A stretch of DNA of 64,000 nt from Acidovorax sp. sic0104 (GTDB taxonomy: Bacteria > Pseudomonadota > Gammaproteobacteria > Burkholderiales > Burkholderiaceae_C): NCBI RefSeq assembly GCF_019219095.1, contig NZ_JAHUWH010000006.1, forward strand, positions 1-64,000, given 5' to 3'. A program made the position numbers and the translations under genes. How positions within the stretch are numbered: position 1 is the first letter of the stretch; every line of letters begins with the position of its first letter. Of the stretch, positions 28,978-37,512 are shown in pieces. The notes under the pieces were generated by a model, which saw only the letters and a list, made by a program, of their open reading frames with translations, ran no database searches and had not been told where the DNA came from.

Positions 28978-29061
28978 CGGAGCGTGACCCCGCGCTGACC
29001 CTTTCGCCATGCGCAGCAATCCTCCGGCTCACAAAACCTCTTCAATCCATCCACCGTTCGG

Positions 29062-29078
29062 GCTGAGCTTGTCGAAGC
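29062..29078 (+). repeat. Short interspersed repeat unit GCTGAGCYTGYCGAAGC, copy 2
   Basis: GCTGAGCTTGTCGAAGC, preceded by CCGTTCGG. It lies 101 nt after the first copy in the 293-nt gap between mtlR and mtlY, which holds no gene. Confidence 0.5.
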
Positions 29079-29135
29079 CAGGGCGCACCCTCTCCCGTCC
29101 AACCCTCCCAGACCACGCCCGTCCACCACCCCACC

Positions 29136-30632
29136 ATGTACCTCGGAATCGATTTGGGCACCTCCGGTGTCAAGCTCCTGCTGCTCGATGCATCGCACAA
29201 CGTGCTGGCCACGGCCGATGCCGCCGTGCCGCAGCACCGCCCGCAGCCCACCTGGAGCGAGCAGCATCCGGCCGACTGGCTGAGCGCCACGGAGAGCGCC
29301 GTAGCGCAACTGCGTGCCCAGGCGCCCGCGGCCTGGGCGCAGGTGCGCGGCATCGGGCTGTCTGGCCACATGCACGGCGCCGTGGTGCTGGGCGGCGAGG
29401 GGCAAGTGCTGCGCCCGGCCATCCTGTGGAACGATGGCCGAGCCAGCGCCGAATGCGCGCAGCTGGAGGCCGCCGTGCCCGCATCGCGCCAGATCACCGG
29501 CAACCTCGCCATGCCCGGCTTCACCGCGCCCAAGCTGCTGTGGCTGCGCACGCACGAGCCCGAGGTCTTCGCAGGAATTCAGCAGGTGCTGCTTCCCAAG
29601 GACTGGCTGCGCCTGCAGCTCACCGGCACGGCGGTGAGCGACATGTCCGACGCTTCCGGCACGCTGTGGCTCGACGTGGGAAGGCGCGACTGGAGCGACA
29701 CGATGCTGCAGGCCTGCAGTCTCACCCGCGCGCAGATGCCCGCCTTGGCCGAGGGCAGCGCAGCCAGCGGCGTGCTGCTGGATGAAGTCGCACGGCGCTG
29801 GGGGCTGCCCCCGGGCGTGGTGGTGGCTGCAGGCGCGGGCGACAACGCGGCCAGCGCGGTAGGCGTGGGCGCACGGCAGGCGGGGCAGGGCTTCGTGTCG
29901 CTGGGCACTTCGGGCGTGGTGTTCCGCGTCACCGATGCCTTTGCGCCCGCCACCGACCGCGCGGTGCACGCGTTTGCCCACGCGCTGCCGGGGCGCTGGC
30001 ACCACATGTCCGTCATGCTGAGTGCGGCCAGTGCATTCGGCTGGGTCACGCGCCTCACGGGGCAGGCCAGCGAGGCGCACCTGTCGGCCGCCGTGGGTGC
30101 GCTGTCGGCAGCACGCCAGGCGCAGGCGCCCCTTTTCTTGCCGTACCTGAGCGGCGAGCGCACGCCGCACAACAACGCCGCCGCCACCGGCGTGTTCATG
30201 GGGCTCAGGGCCGAGCACGATGCGACCGACCTGGCGTACGCGGTGATGGAGGGCGTGGGCTTTGGCCTGCTGGATGGCCTGAACGCCATGCGCGCAGCGC
30301 GCACGGCCCCGTCGGCCGACGCAGGTACCGCCGCCCTGGCGCTGGTGGGCGGCGGCGCCCGCAGCGACGCCTGGGCGCAAATGCTGGCCAGCGGCCTGGG
30401 CTGCGTGCTGCACCGCCCGATGGGTGCGCACGCCGCGGCTGCGCTGGGTGCCGCGCGGCTGGCGGCCATGGCCTGCGGCGGCAATGACGGCAACGACGGG
30501 AACGAGGCGCATTGGTGCCAGCCGCTACCCGCCGACGCCACCTTCACGCCGAAGGCCGCGCAGCAGGCGCTGCTGGCCGAACGCTACGCCCGCTTCGTGG
30601 CCCTGTACCCCGCGCTGCAGTCGCAGTTCTGA
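29136..30632 (+). CDS. mtlY: Xylulokinase
   Basis: 498 residues of the FGGY sugar kinase family. N-terminal phosphate loop YLGIDLGTSGVKLLLLD, substrate region GLSGHMHGAVVL and ILWNDGR, and C-terminal ATP site ALVGGGARSDAWAQML match xylulokinase (XylB). It phosphorylates xylulose, the product of arabitol or xylitol oxidation, for the pentose phosphate pathway. A 293-nt gap with two short repeats separates it from mtlR; mtlZ follows after 40 nt. Confidence 0.93.
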   Translation: MYLGIDLGTSGVKLLLLDASHNVLATADAAVPQHRPQPTWSEQHPADWLSATESAVAQLRAQAPAAWAQVRGIGLSGHMHGAVVLGGEGQVLRPAILWNDGRASAECAQLEAAVPASRQITGNLAMPGFTAPKLLWLRTHEPEVFAGIQQVLLPKDWLRLQLTGTAVSDMSDASGTLWLDVGRRDWSDTMLQACSLTRAQMPALAEGSAASGVLLDEVARRWGLPPGVVVAAGAGDNAASAVGVGARQAGQGFVSLGTSGVVFRVTDAFAPATDRAVHAFAHALPGRWHHMSVMLSAASAFGWVTRLTGQASEAHLSAAVGALSAARQAQAPLFLPYLSGERTPHNNAAATGVFMGLRAEHDATDLAYAVMEGVGFGLLDGLNAMRAARTAPSADAGTAALALVGGGARSDAWAQMLASGLGCVLHRPMGAHAAAALGAARLAAMACGGNDGNDGNEAHWCQPLPADATFTPKAAQQALLAERYARFVALYPALQSQF

Positions 30633-30672
30633 GCGCTGAGCGCATTTTTGTTTGCCCTTCATTCGCCCTGCC

Positions 30673-31725
30673 ATGTCATCTTCTCCTGCTTCATCCTCCT
30701 CGCCCGTTGATGCGTCTGCCGTCCATGTCGCCGTGGCCGGCGAGGCCTTGATCGACCTGATCCGCAACCCCGACGGCACCTACCTGCCGTGCCTGGGTGG
30801 CGCGCTGTACAACCTGTGCCGCGCGTTGGCGCGCCAGGGCGTGGGCACGCAGTACCTCAACCCGCTGTCGCGCGACCGTTTCGGGCGCGAGCTGGCGGCG
30901 CAACTGCAGGGCGATGGCGTGCACCTGTCGCAGCCCGAGCCCGTGCAGCAGGTCACCTCGCTGGCCGTGGTCAACATCGATGGGCAGGGCCACCCGGACT
31001 ACGCGTTCTACCGCGACGGCGTGGCCGACCGTGCCGTGTCGGCCCAGGGGCTGGCTGCGGATTGCAGCGCCTTGCCCGCGCTGCAGCTGGTCTGCACCGG
31101 CGCGCTGGCGCTCGATGCCCGTGATGCGCAGGTGTACCTGCCGTGGCTGCAGGCGCAGCGCGCAGCGGGGCGCTGCGTGGTGGTGGACGCCAACCTGCGC
31201 CCGTCCGTCATGCCCGACCTGGCCGCCTACCGCGCGCAGGTGCACGCGGCCCTGGCCGAGGCCGACATCATCAAGGTCAGCGACGAGGACCTGGAGCACC
31301 TGCAGGTGCCAGGGGCCGATGCACTGGCCCGCGCTCGCCATCTGCTGGCCTCCAACCCCCGCGCCGTGCTGATGGCGCTGACCCTGGGCGGCGAGGGCGC
31401 CTGGCTGCTGCACAAGAGCGGCGGCCAGTGGTTCGCCAAGGAGGCCCAGCCGCTGGCCGTGGTGGATACGGTGGGCGCGGGCGACAGCTTTCTGGCGGGG
31501 CTGCTCGCACACCTGTTGCAGCAGTTGCAGGCCAGCAAGGCCGATGGCGCATCAGGCCGGGGCTTTTCGGCGTTCGTGGAAGGCCTGGCAGCGGACGCAT
31601 GCCAGGGCGCGTTGCGCCATGCCCTGGCGAGTGCCAGCCTGTGCGTGATGGAGCGCGGCTGCGTGCCGCCCGGCTGGCAGGCTGCGCAGGCGCGGGCCGC
31701 GCAGCACCAGGCCCTGGTGCGATAG
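30673..31725 (+). CDS. mtlZ: Fructokinase, PfkB family
   Basis: 350 residues from ATG 30673. PfkB motifs: N-terminal VAVAGEALIDLIRNPDG and LGGALYNLCRALARQG, C-terminal DTVGAGDSFLAGLLAH with the catalytic Asp. It phosphorylates fructose formed from mannitol. Last gene of the polyol operon. The first 20 residues are Ser/Ala/Pro-rich and not part of the fold. An in-frame TTG at 30652 is possible but less likely. Confidence 0.9.
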   Translation: MSSSPASSSSPVDASAVHVAVAGEALIDLIRNPDGTYLPCLGGALYNLCRALARQGVGTQYLNPLSRDRFGRELAAQLQGDGVHLSQPEPVQQVTSLAVVNIDGQGHPDYAFYRDGVADRAVSAQGLAADCSALPALQLVCTGALALDARDAQVYLPWLQAQRAAGRCVVVDANLRPSVMPDLAAYRAQVHAALAEADIIKVSDEDLEHLQVPGADALARARHLLASNPRAVLMALTLGGEGAWLLHKSGGQWFAKEAQPLAVVDTVGAGDSFLAGLLAHLLQQLQASKADGASGRGFSAFVEGLAADACQGALRHALASASLCVMERGCVPPGWQAAQARAAQHQALVR

Positions 31726-31753
31726 CACAGGGCACGTTTTCGAATGAAAAATG

Positions 31754-31800
31754 GCTCGGCCGCTTGATGGAACAGCGGAAGTAGCTATCGATTCAATAGC
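31754..31800 (+). repeat. Dispersed intergenic repeat, copy 6 (partial)
   Basis: GTAGCTATCGATTCAATAGC with a preceding AACAGCGGAA, matching the right-hand arm of the dispersed element. It lies between the converging mtlZ and GNAT genes, where it may help end transcription. Confidence 0.45.
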
Positions 31801-31836
31801 GGCAGCCGTCCGCTTGAAACGCCTGCCTTCCGAAGT

Positions 31837-32304
31837 TCACAGCTCCTGCGCGTACACGATGAAGCCGTGGTGTTTGGCCAGCTTGTCGTACAGCAGGCGC
31901 CCGGCCGCATTGGTCTCGTGGGTCTGCCAGTACACGCGCGACGACCTGGCGGCCCGCGCAGCGCCATACACCGCGTCGATGAGAGCCCGTCCCACACCCC
32001 GCCCGCGCGCGGCCTCGTGGGTGAACAGGTCGCTCAGGTAGCACACCGGCTCGATGCGCGTCATGCTGCGGTGAAACACGCAGTGCACAAGACCCAGCAG
32101 CCGGCCGGTGGGCGCGTCCTCTGCCACCATGCAGAACATCGGCTCCGCCGCGTCATGGAACCGCTGCCACGTTGTCTGGGTGATGTGCTCGGGCAGCGCG
32201 GTGGCGCCGAAGCGGCCGTAGAACGCGTTGTAGCCGTCCCAGAGCGGGCGCCATGCGGCGTAGTCGGCAGGCTGGGCGGGGCGCACGGAAACAGGGGAGG
32301 TCAT
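31837..32304 (-). CDS. GNAT-family N-acetyltransferase
   Basis: 155 residues from ATG 32304. GNAT fold with motif A (LSDLFTHEAARGRGVGRALID), which carries the acetyl-CoA loop RGRGVG, and C-terminal YWQTHETNAAGRLLYDKLA followed by GFIVYAQEL. The substrate is unknown. It converges on mtlZ and lies 80 nt downstream of the flavin dehydrogenase gene. Confidence 0.88.
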   Translation of the reverse strand: MTSPVSVRPAQPADYAAWRPLWDGYNAFYGRFGATALPEHITQTTWQRFHDAAEPMFCMVAEDAPTGRLLGLVHCVFHRSMTRIEPVCYLSDLFTHEAARGRGVGRALIDAVYGAARAARSSRVYWQTHETNAAGRLLYDKLAKHHGFIVYAQEL

Positions 32305-32384
32305 GGTCGGCGTCTCGTGAAATGAGGAAGGACGCTGCCATTGTGCAGGCACGGCCATGGCGCAGCGCCCCACGCCTCTTTCCC

Positions 32385-33806
32385 CTACGTCGCCTGCAGC
32401 ACACGCCCCGGGTTCATGATGCCCTGCGGGTCCAGCGCCTGCTTGATGGCGCGCATCATGCCCAGCGCCACGGGCGACTGGTACTTGGCCAGCTTGTCGG
32501 CCTTGAGCTCGCCGATGCCGTGCTCGGCCGAGAACGATCCGCCGAATTCGGCCACGGCTTCGTAGACCAGGTGGTTCACCTGCGCTTCGTGGTCGCGCAG
32601 GAAGGCCTTGGCATCGCCCTCGGCCGGTGCCTGTACGTTGTAGTGCAGGTTGCCGTCGCCCAGGTGGCCGAAGTTGACCAGGCGCACGCCCGGGATCTCG
32701 CGCTGCAGCACCGCGTCGGTATGGGCCACGAAGGCGGGGATGCGCGAGATCTGCACCGAGATGTCGTGCTTGATGTTCAGGCCTTCCTCGGCCTGCGCGA
32801 GGGGAATGCTCTCGCGGATGTGCCACAGCTGGTGCGCCTGGGTGAGGTTCTCGGCCACCACAGCGTCGGTCACGCAACCCAATTCAAACGCCGTCTCCAG
32901 CAGCGACTCAAACCGTGCGCGCGCGTGTTCTTCGGATTCGCTGTCGGAGTTCTCGAGCAGCACGCACCAGGGCGCGTTCTCGTCGCCCAGAAACGGCACG
33001 CGCAGCTGCGGCATGTGCTTGCCCACCAGGCTCAGCGCGAACTGGCCCATCACCTCGAAACCGGTGAGGCCCGCACCCAGCTGCTTGTGCGCCAGACCCA
33101 GCAGTTCCACCGCATGCTCCATCGACGGCACGGCGGCCCAGGCGGTGAGGTTGGCTGCGGGCTGGGGGTAGAGTTTCATCGTCGCGGCGGTGATGATGCC
33201 CAGCGTGCCTTCGCTGCCGATGAACAGGTCGCGCAGGTCGTAGCCGGTGTTGTCCTTGCGCAGGCCCTTGAGGCCGTCCCACACCTCGCCCTGCGGGGTG
33301 ACGACTTCCAGGCCCAGGCACAGCTCGCGGGCATTGCCATAGCGCACGACCTGCGTGCCGCCGGCATTCGTGCCCAGGTTGCCGCCGATGGTGCAGCTAC
33401 CCTCGGCCGCGAGCGACAGCGGGAACAGCACGCCCGCCTTCTCGGCCACGTCCTGCAGGTTCTGCAGGATGCAGCCAGCCTCCACCGTCATGGTGAGGTT
33501 GTCGGTGTCCACGCTGCGCACCGCATTCATGCGTGTGAGGCTCAGCACGATCTGCGTACCCGAATCGTCGGGCGTGGAGCCCACGGCCAGACCGGTGTTG
33601 CCGCCCTGCGGAACGATGGCGGTGCCTGCTGCCGCACAGGCCTTGACCACGGCGGCCACTTCCTGTGTGCTGGCGGGGCGCACCACGGCCAGGGCCTTGC
33701 CGCGCACACGGCGGCGCCAGTCCTGCTCCCAGGCGGTGAGGTCGCCGTCGGTGATCACGTGGGCGGGGCCGACGATGGCGCGCAGGGTGTCAAGCAAAGT
33801 GGTCAT
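32385..33806 (-). CDS. FAD-linked oxidase, GlcD/D-lactate dehydrogenase type
   Basis: 473 residues. FAD_binding_4 domain (VVKACAAAGTAIVPQGGNTGL; GNLGTNAGGTQVVRYGNARE) and the FAD-oxidase C-terminal domain with NFGHLGDGNLHYNV and SAEHGIGELKADKL. Enzymes of this family oxidise D-2-hydroxy acids (lactate, glycolate, 2-hydroxyglutarate) and pass electrons onward. Substrate cannot be read. Start ATG 33806 follows the DUF2069 gene by 46 nt, so both may be cotranscribed on the minus strand. Confidence 0.88.
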   Translation of the reverse strand: MTTLLDTLRAIVGPAHVITDGDLTAWEQDWRRRVRGKALAVVRPASTQEVAAVVKACAAAGTAIVPQGGNTGLAVGSTPDDSGTQIVLSLTRMNAVRSVDTDNLTMTVEAGCILQNLQDVAEKAGVLFPLSLAAEGSCTIGGNLGTNAGGTQVVRYGNARELCLGLEVVTPQGEVWDGLKGLRKDNTGYDLRDLFIGSEGTLGIITAATMKLYPQPAANLTAWAAVPSMEHAVELLGLAHKQLGAGLTGFEVMGQFALSLVGKHMPQLRVPFLGDENAPWCVLLENSDSESEEHARARFESLLETAFELGCVTDAVVAENLTQAHQLWHIRESIPLAQAEEGLNIKHDISVQISRIPAFVAHTDAVLQREIPGVRLVNFGHLGDGNLHYNVQAPAEGDAKAFLRDHEAQVNHLVYEAVAEFGGSFSAEHGIGELKADKLAKYQSPVALGMMRAIKQALDPQGIMNPGRVLQAT

Positions 33807-33852
33807 GGCAGAGATTCTTCAAAAATCAGGAACAGGAGGGCCGCTCGCGGGG

Positions 33853-34278
33853 TCAGGCGGCAGCTGCCGCAGCGGCCTTTGCATTGCGCTGCCGCAGCCG
33901 CACGTGCAGTGTGCAGGCAGTGAACAGCACCAGGCACAGCGCCACTTCGGCCCAGGCCAGCCACTGCGATGGCGGCTTGTCGCTCCAGCCGCGCACCACG
34001 CCTTCGGTGAAATACAGCCAGATCACCAGGCTCACCCAGCGGTAGGTGTACATGCGGTTCTTGAGCACTCCGGCCAGCGGAATGCACAGCGGCAGCGCCT
34101 TGAGCGCCAGCCACGAGCCGCCGGGGCGCAGCGGCGCCAGCACCAGCTCCCAGGCCAGGCACAGCGCGATCAGCGCCAGCAGGCTGCAGGTGGCCAGCCA
34201 GCGCGTGGCGGCCACGGAGTTGTCGGATGGAAGCGGGGGCACGGGAGTGGCGGCTGGGGCGGCGGGGGTGGCAGTCAT
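33853..34278 (-). CDS. DUF2069 membrane protein
   Basis: 141 residues with four hydrophobic helices (CSLLALIALCLAWELVLAP; LALKALPLCIPLAGVLK; WVSLVIWLYFTEGVVRGW; WAEVALCLVLFTACTLHV). This is the DUF2069 layout of small betaproteobacterial inner-membrane proteins. The C terminus ends in a run of Ala. Its start codon is only 21 bp from the divergent YihY start. Function unknown. Confidence 0.82.
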   Translation of the reverse strand: MTATPAAPAATPVPPLPSDNSVAATRWLATCSLLALIALCLAWELVLAPLRPGGSWLALKALPLCIPLAGVLKNRMYTYRWVSLVIWLYFTEGVVRGWSDKPPSQWLAWAEVALCLVLFTACTLHVRLRQRNAKAAAAAAA

Positions 34279-34299
34279 TGGGGTGGCATCATATCGGCC

Positions 34300-35619
34300 A
34301 TGCCCTTCTCCTTACAGACAGTCGTGTCGCGCTTCGAGGCGCTGATGGCCGAACTGTCGAACTTTCCCTGGCGGACCACCGCGCAGACGCTGCGCGAACG
34401 GTTCCGCGAAGACCACCTGGGCCTGACCGCCAGCAGCCTGACCTTCACCACCATCCTCGCGCTGGTGCCGTTCTTCACCGTGGCGCTGGCGGTGTTCACC
34501 GCATTTCCCATCTTCGGCAAGCTGCAGGACGCATTGCAGGGCTGGCTGGTCACGAGCCTGGTGCCCGACAGCATCTCGCGCCAGGTGCTGGGTTACCTGA
34601 ACCAGTTCGCCTCCAAGGCCAGCGGGCTGGGTGTGGCGGGCTTTTCCATCCTGCTGGCCACGGCACTGGCGCTGATCCTCACCATCGACCGCACGCTCAA
34701 CGACATCTGGCGCGTGCAGCGGCTGCGGCCGCTGGGCCAGCGCGTGCTGATCTACTGGGCGGCGATGACGCTGGGCCCGCTGCTGATGGGCGCGAGCCTG
34801 GCGCTCACCTCGTACGTGATGTCGGCCTCGGGCGGGCTGGTGCGGCGCCTGCCGGATGGCGTGCAGCTGCTGTTCGACTCCATCCAGTTCCTGGTGCTGG
34901 CGGGGGGCATGGCCTCGCTGTACCACTACGTGCCCAACACGCCGGTCAAGTGGCGGCATGCCTGGACGGGCGGCTTCTTCGTGTCGGTGTGCATCGAGCT
35001 GGCCAAGAAGGTGCTGGCGCTGTACCTGGGCAGCGTGCCGACCTACTCGGTGGTGTACGGCGCATTCGCCACGCTGCCCATCCTGCTGGTGTGGATCTAC
35101 GTGGCCTGGGTCATCGTGCTGCTGGGCGCGGTGGTCACCGCCTACCTGCCCAGCCTGCTGGCCGGCGTGGCGCGGCGGGCCACGGTGGCGGGGTGGAGCT
35201 TTCAGTTGGCCATCGAGGTGCTGCAGGAACTGCACCGCGCGCGCAGCCAGCCCATGAAGGGCCTGAGGCCGAGTCAGCTGGCGCAGCAACTGCGGGTGGA
35301 TGTGCTGCAGCTCGAACCGGTACTGGAGGCCCTGACGGCGCTGGACTGGGTGGGCGAGCTGACCGAGGCCGCCGTGAGCGCCTCGGACGTGCCCGAGCCC
35401 CGGTGGGTGCTGCTGGCCGACCCGGCCTCCACGCTGCTGGCCCCCCTGGCGGAAAAGCTGCTGATCGAGCGCGCCCAGAGCCTGGCGCCGCTATGGCAAC
35501 GCTCGGGGCTGGAGCGCCTGGTGATCGCAGACGTACTGGGCGACGCCGCCATGGGTGCGCCAGTCGCTGCGCAGGCGCTCGCGGCGCCCAGGCCCTTTCA
35601 GTCGTTTGCTATCAAATGA
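34300..35619 (+). CDS. YihY-family inner membrane protein
   Basis: 439 residues from ATG 34300. The N-terminal 290 residues are the YihY/virulence factor BrkB domain (LTASSLTFTTILALVPFFTVAL; FSILLATALALILTIDRTLN) with six membrane helices. The C-terminal 130 residues are soluble with a winged-helix-like part (LRPSQLAQQLRVDVLQLEPV). The old name ribonuclease BN for this family is wrong. The last codons (FAIK, stop) come from a dispersed repeat. Function unknown. Confidence 0.85.
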   Translation: MPFSLQTVVSRFEALMAELSNFPWRTTAQTLRERFREDHLGLTASSLTFTTILALVPFFTVALAVFTAFPIFGKLQDALQGWLVTSLVPDSISRQVLGYLNQFASKASGLGVAGFSILLATALALILTIDRTLNDIWRVQRLRPLGQRVLIYWAAMTLGPLLMGASLALTSYVMSASGGLVRRLPDGVQLLFDSIQFLVLAGGMASLYHYVPNTPVKWRHAWTGGFFVSVCIELAKKVLALYLGSVPTYSVVYGAFATLPILLVWIYVAWVIVLLGAVVTAYLPSLLAGVARRATVAGWSFQLAIEVLQELHRARSQPMKGLRPSQLAQQLRVDVLQLEPVLEALTALDWVGELTEAAVSASDVPEPRWVLLADPASTLLAPLAEKLLIERAQSLAPLWQRSGLERLVIADVLGDAAMGAPVAAQALAAPRPFQSFAIK

Positions 35620-35636
35620 ATAGCTATTGGCGCTTT
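35605..35636 (-). repeat. Dispersed intergenic repeat, copy 5
   Basis: In reverse orientation AAAGCGCCAATAGCTAT followed by TCATTTGATAGCAAA, closely matching copy 1. It overlaps the 3' end of the YihY gene and supplies its last four codons and stop. Confidence 0.6.
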
Positions 35637-35670
35637 GTGGGTGGTTGTTGGCGGCAGATTCTTTGCGAAA

Positions 35671-36009
35671 TCAGAGGCGTACCTTGCCCGTCCAGATGTC
35701 CTTGTACATCACCCAGTCGCCCATGAAGCTGTACAGCGGCCGCTTGAAACTGGCGGGCTTGTTCTTCTCGAAACCGAAATGCCCCACCCACGCGAACCCA
35801 TAGCCGCACAGCAGGCCGTACAGCAGGTACTGCGGCTTGCCGGTGGCGACCAGCATGGCCAGGCAGACCAGCGTGAGCGTGGAGCCCACGAAGTGCAGGC
35901 GACGGCAGGTGCGGTTGCTGTGCTCGCTGAGGTAGAAGGGGTAGAACTGCGCAAAGCTCGTGAAGCTGCGCGGGTCGGTTGCGGGGCTGGCGGGGGCGCT
36001 GGCGTCCAT
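35671..36009 (-). CDS. DUF962 / Mpo1-like membrane protein
   Basis: 112 residues. The motifs LHFVGSTLTLVCLAM, WVGHFGFEKNKPASF and SFMGDWVMY are typical of the DUF962/Mpo1 family; yeast Mpo1 is an iron-dependent dioxygenase of 2-hydroxy fatty acids. Two to three hydrophobic helices are visible. Bacterial members are poorly studied. Divergent from the DUF418 gene. Confidence 0.85.
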   Translation of the reverse strand: MDASAPASPATDPRSFTSFAQFYPFYLSEHSNRTCRRLHFVGSTLTLVCLAMLVATGKPQYLLYGLLCGYGFAWVGHFGFEKNKPASFKRPLYSFMGDWVMYKDIWTGKVRL

Positions 36010-36224
36010 CGTTGTCTCCTGTGGGTGGTCCGTGGCCGATCGGCAACCTCTTGCAAGGCTGCAGCAGGCTCTGCGTGCTTTATACGCCCATGCCCGGCCT
36101 TGCGCAGTCCCCGTGGCAACCTGGCGCAGGGTGGTGCGTCGGCCCCGCGCGGCCCACTCGTCGCTGGCAGGCTTTTGATGAAGCCTGGTTCCTGGAATGC
36201 CGCCACATCCGCCACATCCGCCAC

Positions 36225-37502
36225 ATGACCGATAGCCCGCCCGTGGTGTCTTCTCCCGACCCGTTGCGCTCCACCGCTCCAGCGCCTGCAGGCCAAGATG
36301 CCGCGCCGGGCCGCGATCACGCCATCGATGCGCTGCGGGGCTTTGCGCTGCTGGGCATCCTCATCGTCAATGCCGGGAGCTTCGCGTCCGCCTACTACAG
36401 CCTGGGTGTGCCCGAGCCCGCTTTCTCGCGGCCGCTGGACGACGTGGTGCGCTGGTTGGTGGCCTTCGTCTTCGAGACCAAGTTCTACCTGTTGTTCTCG
36501 CTGCTGTTCGGCTACAGCTTTGCGCTGCAGATGGCGTCGGCCGAGCGCACGGGGGCAGCCTTCGGCCCGCGTTTCCTGCGGCGCCTGCTGGGGCTTTCGG
36601 TGCTGGGCGTCGCGCATGCCTGGCTGCTGTATGCAGGCGACATCCTGGTCACGTATGCAGTGCTGGGGTTGCTGCTGCTGGCACTGCGAAAAATACGGCC
36701 AGGCACTGCGGTGGTGCTGGCGGTGGCGCTGCTGGCGCTGGTGTCGGCGGGCTGGGGGCTGGCCGCGTGGGGCCTTGCCCAAGCGCCGATGCCGCCGGTG
36801 CCGCTGGCCGAACTGCATGCCAAGGCGCAACTGGCTGCGGACGCCTACCGGGCCAGTGCAGCGGATGCCATCGCACAGCGCGGGCGCGACATGGCCGAGG
36901 GCGTGTGGTTCGTGCTGGTGTGGGTGCAAGGCCCCTGCGCGCTGGCGATGTTCCTGCTGGGGCTGGCGGCGCAGCGGTCGGGCTATCTGGCGGCGTTGGC
37001 ATTGCAACCGGATCGTCTGCAGCGATGGATGCGCGTTTGTTTGCCGATTGGGCTGGCTGGGGCCTGGGTGTATGCCTGGGGCCAAAGCAGCGGGGTCCGG
37101 CACACGGACCACCTGGCCATCGCGTCGCTGGCCGTGGACCTGGCCACCTCGCCATTTCTCAGCCTGGGCTACGCTGCCGCGCTGCTCTGGGTGCTGCGGC
37201 GCGGGCCCCGGGGTCGGCGGCTGGGCGAGGCGCTGGCGCCGGCCGGCCGCATGGCGCTGTCGAACTACCTGCTGCAGTCGGTGGCGGGCGCGATGGTGTT
37301 CACGGCCTACGGCCTGGCACTGATGGGGCAGGTGTCGCCGCTCGGGGTGTTGCTGGGCTGCGTGGCGCTGTACGCAGCCCAGTTGGCGTTCAGCCGGTGC
37401 TGGATGGCGCGGCACGCCTATGGCCCCGTGGAATGGGGCCTGCGCGCGTTCACACTGCTGCGCCGGCCCGCGTGGAGGCGTTCCGGTCCGCAAGGGGATT
37501 GA
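36225..37502 (+). CDS. DUF418 family membrane protein
   Basis: 425 residues. The segment RDHAIDALRGFALLGILIVN opens the DUF418/acyltransferase-like fold, followed by about ten hydrophobic helices and a C-terminal DUF418 domain (LAPAGRMALSNYLLQSVAGA). The start is set at ATG 36225, which is the end of a 9-bp tandem repeat (CGCCACATC twice, then CGCCACATG); no good ribosome-binding site is seen, and upstream frame could be used. Function unknown. Confidence 0.75.
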   Translation: MTDSPPVVSSPDPLRSTAPAPAGQDAAPGRDHAIDALRGFALLGILIVNAGSFASAYYSLGVPEPAFSRPLDDVVRWLVAFVFETKFYLLFSLLFGYSFALQMASAERTGAAFGPRFLRRLLGLSVLGVAHAWLLYAGDILVTYAVLGLLLLALRKIRPGTAVVLAVALLALVSAGWGLAAWGLAQAPMPPVPLAELHAKAQLAADAYRASAADAIAQRGRDMAEGVWFVLVWVQGPCALAMFLLGLAAQRSGYLAALALQPDRLQRWMRVCLPIGLAGAWVYAWGQSSGVRHTDHLAIASLAVDLATSPFLSLGYAAALLWVLRRGPRGRRLGEALAPAGRMALSNYLLQSVAGAMVFTAYGLALMGQVSPLGVLLGCVALYAAQLAFSRCWMARHAYGPVEWGLRAFTLLRRPAWRRSGPQGD

Positions 37503-37512
37503 CGGCTGCCAA

